64,000 nucleotides of DNA. Source: an uncultured Prochlorococcus sp. (GTDB lineage: Bacteria; Cyanobacteriota; Cyanobacteriia; PCC-6307; Cyanobiaceae). Location: the NCBI GenBank assembly GCA_902519235.1, contig CABYJE010000001.1, positions 181,769 through 245,768 on the forward strand, in the 5' to 3' direction. Position numbers and translations under genes: made by a program. Positions 18,259 through 25,421 of this stretch are shown one piece after another (the first letter of the stretch is position 1; each line of letters starts with the position of its first letter). The notes under the pieces are model-generated. The model saw only the letters and a list, made by a program, of their open reading frames with translations. It did not search any database and had not been told where the DNA came from.

Positions 18259-19122
18259 ATGAAACATATTCCGTTAAAAACTATTCAACTTAAAAATCAT
18301 CAGGTCTTAAATGAAAGATGGTTACAGGACATAATTGCTGAGGATCCTTCGATTATTGGTATTGGTGATGTAATACTTAAAGATAAAGAAAGAATTCATC
18401 AAGGTGCTGGAAGACTGGATCTATTGCTCCAAGATGCAGATGGTATTGAAAGGTATGAAGTAGAAATTCAACTAGGAGCAACTGATGAATCTCATATTAT
18501 TAGAACAATTGAATATTGGGATATCGAAAGGAAAAGATATCCTCAGTACAATCACACTGCAATAATCATTGCTGAAGATATTACGAGTCGGTTTTTAAAT
18601 GTAATTAGTTTGTTTAATGGATCTATTCCATTAATGGCGATTCAAGTATGTGCTATTGAGACTGCAGAAGGGGTTGGACTCCATTTCACAAAAGTACTTG
18701 ATGTTCAACAACTAGGATTAGTTGATGAGGATGAGGAGGTCGCGGAAGTCACTAATAGAGATTATTGGTTGAAGCGTGGTACACCAAAAACAGTTGCAAT
18801 GGCAGATAAACTTCTTTCTTATATTCATGAGTTTGATCCTGATGCTGAATTGAATTACAACAAGTTTTATATAGGACTGAAAATTAATAGCAGATCTAAA
18901 AATTATGCAATCTTTCGACCTAAAAAGAATTTCATAGGTTTAGAAATTAAAATGCCGCAAACCGAAGAGAATGATGAAATAATAAATCAAGCAGAAATTG
19001 CTAATTTAGATTATTCAAAAAGATATGGATATTATCGATTAAGCATTTATGAAAGAGATTTAGAAGCAAAATCAGATTTCATCAAGAAATTACTTTTAGA
19101 TGCAAAAGAAAGATTTGGTTAA
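18259..19122 (+). CDS. PD-(D/E)XK-superfamily-like protein of unknown function
   Basis: The 287-residue protein contains a nuclease-fold-like core. GRLDLLLQDADG supplies an Asp, and YEVEIQLGATDESHIIRTIEYWD follows at the expected spacing, with Gln where the catalytic Lys of ExK would sit. A C-terminal domain (about 185-287) with YNKFYIGLKI and RYGYYRLSIYERD resembles domains appended to predicted restriction-like proteins. I know similar sequences only as uncharacterised proteins in bacterial accessory regions. It is alone on the plus strand in element 1. Catalytic activity is uncertain because of the altered motif. Confidence 0.6.
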   Translation: MKHIPLKTIQLKNHQVLNERWLQDIIAEDPSIIGIGDVILKDKERIHQGAGRLDLLLQDADGIERYEVEIQLGATDESHIIRTIEYWDIERKRYPQYNHTAIIIAEDITSRFLNVISLFNGSIPLMAIQVCAIETAEGVGLHFTKVLDVQQLGLVDEDEEVAEVTNRDYWLKRGTPKTVAMADKLLSYIHEFDPDAELNYNKFYIGLKINSRSKNYAIFRPKKNFIGLEIKMPQTEENDEIINQAEIANLDYSKRYGYYRLSIYERDLEAKSDFIKKLLLDAKERFG

Positions 19123-19169
19123 AAGTATTAAATAATAATTATTTCTATTAAATTTCTACTCTAAAGAGA

Positions 19170-19194
19170 GGTTTCACATGGGTTTCACACGAGA
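19170..19194 (+). repeat. Right-end arm pair of element 1
   Basis: Two 11-bp-spaced arms (GGTTTCACAT and GGTTTCACAC, followed by GAGA) are identical over 25 bp to the first arm pair of left end A at 15819-15843. They sit about 75 bp before the second guaA terminus. Matching left and right arms argue that both ends belong to the same element. Confidence 0.75.
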
Positions 19195-19258
19195 TAATTT
19201 TTAAAATTATGCCTTGAGATGTATTGCTATGACTGACTTTTTTCCTTGTCTAAATTTT

Positions 19259-19279
19259 AGGACTATAGAGTGGGAGTGA
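19259..19279 (+). pseudogene. Duplicated guaA C-terminal remnant (RTIEWE, stop)
   Basis: The codons read Arg-Thr-Ile-Glu-Trp-Glu-stop, matching the guaA terminus (GTIEWE, stop) with synonymous differences, and no guaA sequence lies upstream. This is the expected footprint of integration into a gene end, with the terminus restored or duplicated. It is not translated as part of a real gene. Confidence 0.75.
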
Positions 19280-19457
19280 TTGATAGGGTATAAACCCAGT
19301 TATAGTCTTAAAAAGTAGGTTACACGTGGGTTACACGTGAGAATTCTGTTAACCTATTTGCAATGGATCTCAACAGCGAGGTTACACGTAGGTTACACGT
19401 GAGGGTAAAATTTCATCTCTACAGAGAAATCGTATAAAAATAAATTTCTCTAAAGTT
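19259..19457 (+). repeat. Att-like unit, copy B (guaA end, four arm repeats, hairpin)
   Basis: The organisation equals copy A: guaA terminus, GGGTATAAACCCAG, TAGTCT, an arm pair, a 40-bp spacer, a second arm pair, and the AGAGAAAT/ATTTCTCT inverted repeat (19423-19451). All four arms read GTTACACGT instead of GTTTCACA(T/C). The intergenic stretch 19123-19516 is filled by this unit and the preceding arm pair; no gene is seen in it. Confidence 0.75.
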
Positions 19458-19516
19458 AGTGTAAGAATGAAAATTAAATTTTCAGATAAAAGCGAACTGC
19501 TTTTGCTGAATATTTC

Positions 19517-21091
19517 TCAAAGCAAGTCTCTATAGTTGTCAGTTTGAGAAAGCATTTCTATAGAAGGTTGCATTAAGTCTTTATAATTCTTCCATCCTCT
19601 AATAGATTTTGAATTTATAGGAGAACGAACTTGAATATCACTCGCTGTATATACTGCTCTCTTATTTAAATGAGGAGACAAATAAGATTCGTTCCATTCC
19701 CATCCCAACCAATTAATTAATGATTTAATCTCTTTGTCTGGATTTGTGACAAGCAAGTCATAATTTAAATCATAAATTTTTTGTCGAAATTTATCTCTAT
19801 AGATGCTTATTATTCTTTCTTGGTCTAAATAAACTTTTGTGGAATCAATTAATGAAGAAGAATAGTAGTTTCCTGTGTCAAAATTTGCTCTATAAATTGA
19901 AAGAATATTATCTAAAGGATTTCTAAAACAATGAATTATCTTAGAATTCAAGATCTCCTTAGCAATAATTCCTGCGTATTGATAGTTATACAAGTATTTA
20001 TTAGATGAAATGCTGAATCCTTTTGCAATTTGATTTATTTCTTGTATATATATGTCTGTAAGACTAATTTTTTGATTTAAATTTCTACTTTTTATAAATG
20101 CTTTTTCCAAGATATTAATCTCTCCTAAGTCTTTGACTTTGTTATTCAAACTAATAATAGATTCAACTAAAGTAGAACCACTTCTTGGCATTCCTACAAT
20201 AAAAATGCTTTGTGGATAAGAGGATTTTTTATTATTAACTTCCCCCCTTTTTTCTGATTCAATAAGTAAGAAATTTGATCTTTTGATAACCAGATTGCAA
20301 TCAGATGGGTTTATTGAAAGTTTTAATTTATTTGCAATTTGAAGATTTTCAGAACTTTTTTGATATTTTTTTTCATTATGAAGAATATTTGATCTTGCAA
20401 AATAGATATTTACTTTTTCTTTTTCAGTTTTGTTTTTCAAAAATTTTTCAGAAAAAAGATAATCACGCCATTTTTTGTCAGAACTTTCATATTTCAGTCT
20501 TGAAAGTGAATAATATGGTCTTACAAATTCAGGATTAATTTCAATTGTTTTGATAAGTAATATTTTTGCTTCCTTTACTCTTCCAATAGTTTTTAACATA
20601 TTTCCTAAATTTGCATATCCAATTATTGAATTAGGATCTATTTCGATTGCCTTTCTAAAAGATATTTCAGCATCTTTAAATTTTTTTAATTCCCTTAAAA
20701 CATTTCCAAGATTAGAGTAAGCATTTGCTGAATATGGGTTAAGTTCAATTGATTTTCTAAGAGATAATTCTGCTTCGCTTAATTTGCCAAGATCTTTTTG
20801 TATAGTTCCCATATTATTATGTGCTTCGGACCAATTTGGATTCAATTGAATTGTTTTTTTGAGCAATATTTCTGCTTCTCTTAGTTTGCCTTGGTTTTTT
20901 AAAATAAGACCGTAGTTTGAAAAAATTCTATAGTCATTTATTTTTTGTTCAATACAGTATCTATAGTATTTTTCTGCTTCTAAAATATTTCCTTGTGAAT
21001 GTAATAAAAATGCTTGGTTAATAGTTTGTGCTTTACGATTATTAGTTTTTAAATCTTTTTTAATCTTTTTTTCAGATTTTTTCATTCCCAA
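19517..21091 (-). CDS. TPR-repeat sulfotransferase
   Basis: The 524-residue protein has about five tetratricopeptide repeats (roughly 20-200; units such as AEILLKKTIQLNPNWSEAHN and AEISFRKAIEIDPNSIIGYA). A sulfotransferase domain follows. The PAPS-binding loop is IFIVGMPRSGSTLVES (about 293-308) and the 3'-phosphate site is IIHCFRNPLDNILSIYRANF. TPR-sulfotransferases in marine picocyanobacteria are typical of islands involved in cell-surface modification. The acceptor is unknown and may be a glycan or protein. It is the sole gene of element 2. Confidence 0.85.
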   Translation of the reverse strand: MGMKKSEKKIKKDLKTNNRKAQTINQAFLLHSQGNILEAEKYYRYCIEQKINDYRIFSNYGLILKNQGKLREAEILLKKTIQLNPNWSEAHNNMGTIQKDLGKLSEAELSLRKSIELNPYSANAYSNLGNVLRELKKFKDAEISFRKAIEIDPNSIIGYANLGNMLKTIGRVKEAKILLIKTIEINPEFVRPYYSLSRLKYESSDKKWRDYLFSEKFLKNKTEKEKVNIYFARSNILHNEKKYQKSSENLQIANKLKLSINPSDCNLVIKRSNFLLIESEKRGEVNNKKSSYPQSIFIVGMPRSGSTLVESIISLNNKVKDLGEINILEKAFIKSRNLNQKISLTDIYIQEINQIAKGFSISSNKYLYNYQYAGIIAKEILNSKIIHCFRNPLDNILSIYRANFDTGNYYSSSLIDSTKVYLDQERIISIYRDKFRQKIYDLNYDLLVTNPDKEIKSLINWLGWEWNESYLSPHLNKRAVYTASDIQVRSPINSKSIRGWKNYKDLMQPSIEMLSQTDNYRDLL

Positions 21092-21239
21092 AACCTGCCA
21101 AAAAAATTCCTTTGAAGTTATTATATATTTTTTATGTGTTTAATAAATATTGGTTATACAAATTGCTTGTTATTACGAACGAATTCTCTACAATTAGATC
21201 ATCTATTTACAAAGAAAAATATAAAGAATGGAAGTCTTC

Positions 21240-21262
21240 GGTTTGTCACAGTTTTGTCACGG
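21240..21262 (+). repeat. Third arm-like pair before the last guaA remnant
   Basis: Two near-identical units (GGTTTGTCACA and GTTTTGTCACGG) lie side by side with 11-bp spacing. They sit about 60 bp before the guaA remnant at 21321, the same layout as the right end of element 1. The sequence differs from both other arm sets. Confidence 0.55.
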
Positions 21263-21320
21263 AAATTACCCTTTTGAAGAAGTCAATGATAATAATGACT
21301 TTCAAGCACTTTTTTTGGGT

Positions 21321-21341
21321 GGAACCATTGAGTGGGTTTAA
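21321..21341 (+). pseudogene. Second duplicated guaA C-terminal remnant (GTIEWV, stop)
   Basis: The codons read Gly-Thr-Ile-Glu-Trp-Val-stop, close to the guaA end GTIEWE. From an upstream TGACT to the end of GAGTGGG the distance is 41 bp, equal to that at the 19259 copy. It probably marks the right boundary of the accessory region. The stretch 21092-21402 holds only this and the arm pair. Confidence 0.6.
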
Positions 21342-21402
21342 TTGAACGAATTTTCTAAAAACATTTAATACTCTTAATTTTATGTAAGAAATATTTATCA
21401 TA

Positions 21403-22116
21403 ATGAGCGAGATTATAAAATTAAGTAGATCTACTGTTGAGAAATATCTTAGTTGTCCAAGATGTTGTGTCCTTGACAAAAAATTTAAAATAAAACCGCC
21501 ATCATTACCATTTACTCTAAATATCGCAGTAGATAATTTGTGTAAAAATGAATTTGACTATTACAGAAAAATTCAGGAGCCGCATCCTTTATTTTTTGAA
21601 TATGATATTGATGCTGTTCCTTTTAAACACAAAGATTTAGAACTTTGGAGAAGTAATTTTCAAGGGATAAGATATAAGTCAATTAAACATAATTATGATT
21701 TTGGTGGAGCTATAGATGATATTTGGCAGAAAAAAAATGGCGATCTTATTATCGTTGATGTAAAAGCGACATCTAGAAATAATTTTAATTGGTCTGAGAC
21801 TTTTAATAAATACGAATATGCAAAAGCTTATAAAAGACAATTAGAAATGTATCAGTGGTTATTTAAAAAAAATGGTTTTCAGGTAGCTAAAGAAGCTTAT
21901 CTTTTATATTTTAATGGAAAGAAAAATGAAGAGTTATTTAATAACCAATTAAATTTTGATGTACATCTAATTAAATTAGATTGTTCTACTTCATGGGTAG
22001 AAAATAAGATAATTGATACGGTTAATTTATTACGTTCTGATGTCTTCCCAAAACCTTCTTTAAATTGTGAATACTGTAATTATTTAAAGAAGCGTTGGCA
22101 GTTATCGATAACTTAG
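21403..22116 (+). CDS. Cas4/RecB-like PD-(D/E)XK nuclease
   Basis: The 237-residue protein starts LSRSTVEKYLSCPRCCVLDKKF, with an N-terminal cysteine cluster. A nuclease core follows: FGGAIDDIWQ carries the Asp and LIIVDVKATSRNN carries the D-x-K motif. A C-terminal CEYCNYLKKR can complete a four-Cys Fe-S site. This is the Cas4/AddB-type architecture without any CRISPR context. It is probably a housekeeping repair nuclease of cyanobacteria and the original downstream neighbour of guaA. It starts about 60 bp after the last guaA remnant. Confidence 0.85.
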   Translation: MSEIIKLSRSTVEKYLSCPRCCVLDKKFKIKPPSLPFTLNIAVDNLCKNEFDYYRKIQEPHPLFFEYDIDAVPFKHKDLELWRSNFQGIRYKSIKHNYDFGGAIDDIWQKKNGDLIIVDVKATSRNNFNWSETFNKYEYAKAYKRQLEMYQWLFKKNGFQVAKEAYLLYFNGKKNEELFNNQLNFDVHLIKLDCSTSWVENKIIDTVNLLRSDVFPKPSLNCEYCNYLKKRWQLSIT

Positions 22117-22197
22117 TATCTATAGGATAATTTTTTCATATTTCTGGAAAAATAGTGAATAAAAGATATTCTTTAATTAGAGTAATAATTTAGACTT

Positions 22198-22806
22198 TTG
22201 ATAAAATCGAATAATTCAGAAAGAAAGATAACTAATCATCTTCAACAAGATGTAGTCAAAATATCTGATAAAACAATTTTTATTAATCCTTTTTTGTATT
22301 GGCGTAGATTTGACGAAAATACTAATAGATGGCTTAGAGAACCTGGTCAAATGTCAGAGGCTCAAATCGCACCAAATAGGAACCGTTTTTATCCAGAAAT
22401 AGAGTGGTCTGATTTAAGTCATGAGCAAAAGCTCATAAAAGATGGAACTGTTGAGATGTTTTTAAAAACTCTCGAATTGATAAGTACATTTCATCCTTAT
22501 CTTAGTTCCGGGCAATTATTAGAAGTGGAAAGAAAAATGGCGATAATAAAAAAGATTCCTTTCGAAAAGTGGGTAATAAAAGCTTTCGCCAAAAAAGCGA
22601 GATTATTAGAAAATGAAAAAAGAAAATTTAAAAGAGAGAGATTTTTTAATAGTTGGAGGGAATGGTTTAGTCTTGTAAATACTCAACAAGCCATTTTGCC
22701 GTTTATCGTCACAATATTTATTTCTTCATTTATCGGATGGTCATTAGGGGTATCAAAGAATAGTTGCAATCCTTATTTTGAACAAAATATAGATCGATTT
22801 AATTAA
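22198..22806 (+). CDS. Conserved-looking hypothetical protein with C-terminal membrane helix
   Basis: The 202-residue protein starts at a TTG (MIKSNNSERKITNHLQQD). It has a soluble region with repeated aromatic motifs (PFLYWRRFDENTNRWLREPG, RFYPEIEWSDLSHEQK) and a basic helix. A membrane segment (AILPFIVTIFISSFIGWSLG, about 165-185) is followed by a short tail. No catalytic motif is recognised. It lies in the run leading to the PBP2 gene and may be co-transcribed with it. Confidence 0.7.
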   Translation: MIKSNNSERKITNHLQQDVVKISDKTIFINPFLYWRRFDENTNRWLREPGQMSEAQIAPNRNRFYPEIEWSDLSHEQKLIKDGTVEMFLKTLELISTFHPYLSSGQLLEVERKMAIIKKIPFEKWVIKAFAKKARLLENEKRKFKRERFFNSWREWFSLVNTQQAILPFIVTIFISSFIGWSLGVSKNSCNPYFEQNIDRFN

Positions 22807-22916
22807 TTTATTTTTGATATTTTTTAAGTATCTAAGTTAATAAAATTTTGAAAAAATAATTTTCTTATTTAAGATTAGATTAATTGGAATAATTACTTTA
22901 AAAAAAGTATAAGTTT

Positions 22917-23060
22917 ATGAGTGGAAATTTGAATTCAAATAATATTGAAAATGAGGAGTTTAATCTGAAAAATGAAGATAGTGATTATAAATATTTAATT
23001 ACTAAACTTAAAGAGATAAAATCAATTATTACTCTATTGAAAAAAACAATATTTAAATAA
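22917..23060 (+). CDS. 47-residue charged small protein upstream of PBP2
   Basis: An ATG-initiated ORF of 47 codons encodes an acidic, asparagine-rich N-terminus (NSNNIENEEFNLKNEDSDYK) and an amphipathic lysine-rich C-terminal helix (ITKLKEIKSIITLLKKTIFK). It ends 11 bp before the PBP2 start. A heptad-like leucine/isoleucine pattern suggests a short coiled coil. The family is unknown; the ORF is supported by position and composition only. Confidence 0.45.
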   Translation: MSGNLNSNNIENEEFNLKNEDSDYKYLITKLKEIKSIITLLKKTIFK

Positions 23061-23071
23061 ATTTTATATTT

Positions 23072-24865
23072 TTGATAAAAACAAGTTCTAATAAAAAACT
23101 TATTTCATTAAAGAGACAACCTCTAGTCTTACTTGTTTTTTCTTCTATTTCGTTTTTATTGATATTATTTAGATTAATTTTTTTACAACTTTTAAATTAT
23201 GAATCTTTTAAGAACATGTCAGATGAAAATAGGATCAGACTTATTGCTTCACAGCCAATACGCGGAAGAATATTAGATAAAAATGGTAATGTTTTAGCAG
23301 ATAGTAGAGTTAAATATTCTTTAATAATAAAGCCTCAATCTGTTAATAAAAGTAATTGGGAAAAACATAAATCAAGCATTTCCTACTTGTTAAATATTGA
23401 TAGTAGTGTAATTCAAAAAAAATATTCTGATGGTTTAAAAAATCAACAACTTTCAGTAACTATTCTTGATGATTTAAATGTAGATCAATTAATAAGATTC
23501 AATGAAAACGAAAGTACTTTAACTAGTTTTGAAATAGCTACCAAATTAATTAGAAATTATCCTTATAAATCACTTGCTGCCCATGTAATTGGTTATACTC
23601 AGCCAATTACTGAATCAGAATATAAATTCTTATCTCAGAAGGGTTATAAATTAAATGACTTAATAGGAAGAACAGGAATTGAATATGTTTACGAAGATTT
23701 TATAAGAGGAGAATGGGGTGGAGAAATGGTTGAAGTAAATTCATTAGGAAAATTTCAAAAATCATTAGGTATAAGACCTCCAGTACAAGGTAATGATATT
23801 GAACTAACAATCGACCTTAATCTGCAATTAGTTGCTGAGGAAGTTCTTAAAGACAAAAAAGCTGGAGCGATAATAGTGATGGATCCAAGAGATGGTGCAA
23901 TAAGAGCGATGGTAAGTCGGCCTAATTTTGATTTAAATTTTTTTTCAAAGGATTTTAAGCCTGAAAAAGAATACAATAATATATTTAATTCCCCTGAAAA
24001 ACCTCTTTTTAATAGAGCATTAAATGCTTATGATCCAGGAAGTGTTTGGAAAATTGTAACTGCTTTAGCAGGCTTGGAAAGTGGAAAATTTCCTAGAGAT
24101 ACCATGTTAGATACGAAACCATGTATAACTTATGGGAGTCAATGTTTTAGAGAGCACAATGATTTAGGCTTTGGGGTAATAGGTTACGAAGATGCTTTAA
24201 GAGTTTCTAGCAATACATTTTTTTATCAAGTAGGTTACGGAGTGGGAGTTGATGAAATTTATAATGTCTCCAGAAAGCTTGGTTTTAATTCTTTATCTGG
24301 AATTGAAATTTCTGAACAAGAAAATATAGGATTAGTAGCTAGTAGTGAATGGGCTAAAGAAGGAAGAGGATGGGGGGAACCAGGAAGAACCCCTTGGGTT
24401 CCAGAAGATATTGCGAGTATGTCTATTGGACAATTTGTTGTTCAAGTAACTCCAATTCAAATAGCTAGAGCTTATGCAGCGATTGCTAATGGAGGTTATC
24501 TAGTTACACCACATTTGACGAAAAAAGATGTAGACAGTCTTTTAGATAAAAAACGTATTCCAATTGACATTGATCCAAAAAATATTCAATTGATAAAAAG
24601 TGGTCTCAGGAAAGTAGTAGAGTCTGGCACAGGAGTATCAATTAATTATGGAATTTCAAATTTGCCTCCAGTGTCAGGTAAAACAGGAACTGCTGAAGAT
24701 GGTGAAGGTGGTTTAGATCACGCTTGGTTCGTTTGCTTTGCTCCTTCGGAAAAAAGTGAGTTGCTTGTAGTCGCTTTTGCACAAAATACTCCTGGCGGAG
24801 GTTCGGTACATGCGCTTCCTATGGCTAAAAAAATTTTAAAAGTTTGGAATGAAAAAAATTTATAA
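23072..24865 (+). CDS. mrdA: Penicillin-binding protein 2 (peptidoglycan transpeptidase)
   Basis: This 597-residue class B PBP is anchored by one N-terminal membrane helix (about 15-37). It has a pedestal region (RGRILDKNGNVLADSR) and a transpeptidase domain. The catalytic motifs are present: SVWK (SxxK) in DPGSVWKIVTALAG, SSN in RVSSNTFFYQVG, and KTGTAED. The role is cross-linking of lateral-wall peptidoglycan, normally with RodA. The start is a TTG; an upstream ATG is not available in frame. The symbol reflects the PBP2 rather than the FtsI type, judged from overall layout. Confidence 0.9.
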   Translation: MIKTSSNKKLISLKRQPLVLLVFSSISFLLILFRLIFLQLLNYESFKNMSDENRIRLIASQPIRGRILDKNGNVLADSRVKYSLIIKPQSVNKSNWEKHKSSISYLLNIDSSVIQKKYSDGLKNQQLSVTILDDLNVDQLIRFNENESTLTSFEIATKLIRNYPYKSLAAHVIGYTQPITESEYKFLSQKGYKLNDLIGRTGIEYVYEDFIRGEWGGEMVEVNSLGKFQKSLGIRPPVQGNDIELTIDLNLQLVAEEVLKDKKAGAIIVMDPRDGAIRAMVSRPNFDLNFFSKDFKPEKEYNNIFNSPEKPLFNRALNAYDPGSVWKIVTALAGLESGKFPRDTMLDTKPCITYGSQCFREHNDLGFGVIGYEDALRVSSNTFFYQVGYGVGVDEIYNVSRKLGFNSLSGIEISEQENIGLVASSEWAKEGRGWGEPGRTPWVPEDIASMSIGQFVVQVTPIQIARAYAAIANGGYLVTPHLTKKDVDSLLDKKRIPIDIDPKNIQLIKSGLRKVVESGTGVSINYGISNLPPVSGKTGTAEDGEGGLDHAWFVCFAPSEKSELLVVAFAQNTPGGGSVHALPMAKKILKVWNEKNL

Positions 24866-24879
24866 GAATTTTTTAAAGT

Positions 24880-25404
24880 TTATGTTTTTAATTTTTTCAT
24901 TTGTAAAAGTCTTTGAATAATATCTTCAATAGTTTTTGTATCTATAGGTTTACTATATGAGGACAAAAGCTGTCTCCCTAATACTTGACTTCCTAAATGC
25001 ACTAATTGAATACGTAATGAGGTCAGCAGTTCTAACCCTATGCCACCAGAAAATGTTGCAATCGCAATCGGTTGACCATTAAATAAATTCCTAAAGTCAT
25101 CTCCAGAAATAGAGAGCCATGCTATGAAGTTGGAGAGAATGGGTGGTATTGATCCATTATATTCAGGCGCACAAATCACCCACCTCTCAATCTTGAGAAG
25201 CTTTTTTTTTAATTCTTCTATTTCATTTGGAATATTTTCTTTGCTGTGAATTCTTGGATTAAATAATGGAATATCAAGAGTGGTAAGATCTAAAATTTCA
25301 GATCTTATTTTAAGTTCATTACTTTTTTCAAGGAATTTCTCAGAAAGTTCTAGATTTTTTCCACAACTAGCTGAAATAATTATTAGATCCTTTGATTCAG
25401 TCAT
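24880..25404 (-). CDS. NADPH-dependent FMN reductase family protein
   Basis: The 174-residue flavodoxin-fold protein has the N-terminal phosphate loop IIISASCGKNLELSEKF and the conserved APEYNGSIPPILSNFIAWLS, which binds FMN. GQPIAIATFSGGIG follows. This family reduces FMN or quinones with NAD(P)H. It is 17 bp downstream of flv1 on the same strand and may be co-transcribed, suggesting a redox role linked to the flavodiiron proteins; that link is inference. Confidence 0.88.
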   Translation of the reverse strand: MTESKDLIIISASCGKNLELSEKFLEKSNELKIRSEILDLTTLDIPLFNPRIHSKENIPNEIEELKKKLLKIERWVICAPEYNGSIPPILSNFIAWLSISGDDFRNLFNGQPIAIATFSGGIGLELLTSLRIQLVHLGSQVLGRQLLSSYSKPIDTKTIEDIIQRLLQMKKLKT

Positions 25405-25421
25405 AAATAAGATAAATAAAT

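Larger units (their letters stand above)
15776..19274. mobile_element. guaA-associated integrated element 1 (no integrase)
   Basis: The segment lies between the authentic guaA 3' end and a second guaA terminus at 19259-19279. The paired arms at its left (from 15819) and right (19170-19194) are identical over 25 bp, which supports one element with matching ends. Its cargo is a T5orf172-like protein, two small membrane proteins and a PD-(D/E)XK-like protein. No recombinase, replication or capsid gene is visible, so it would depend on functions supplied in trans or be decayed. Boundaries are approximate. Confidence 0.65.
19275..21336. mobile_element. guaA-associated integrated element 2 (sulfotransferase cargo)
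   Basis: The segment runs from copy B to a third guaA terminus at 21321-21341, preceded by an arm-like pair at 21240-21262. The left arms (GTTACACGT) and right arms (TTTGTCAC) differ, unlike element 1, so this may be a hybrid left by deletion between two elements. The only cargo is a TPR-sulfotransferase gene, and no recombinase is present. Boundaries are approximate. Confidence 0.5.

Noticed and set aside
21403..22116. Cas4-like gene as sign of a CRISPR-Cas locus
   Set aside because: No cas1/cas2 or repeat-spacer array is seen; stand-alone Cas4/RecB-like proteins are common.
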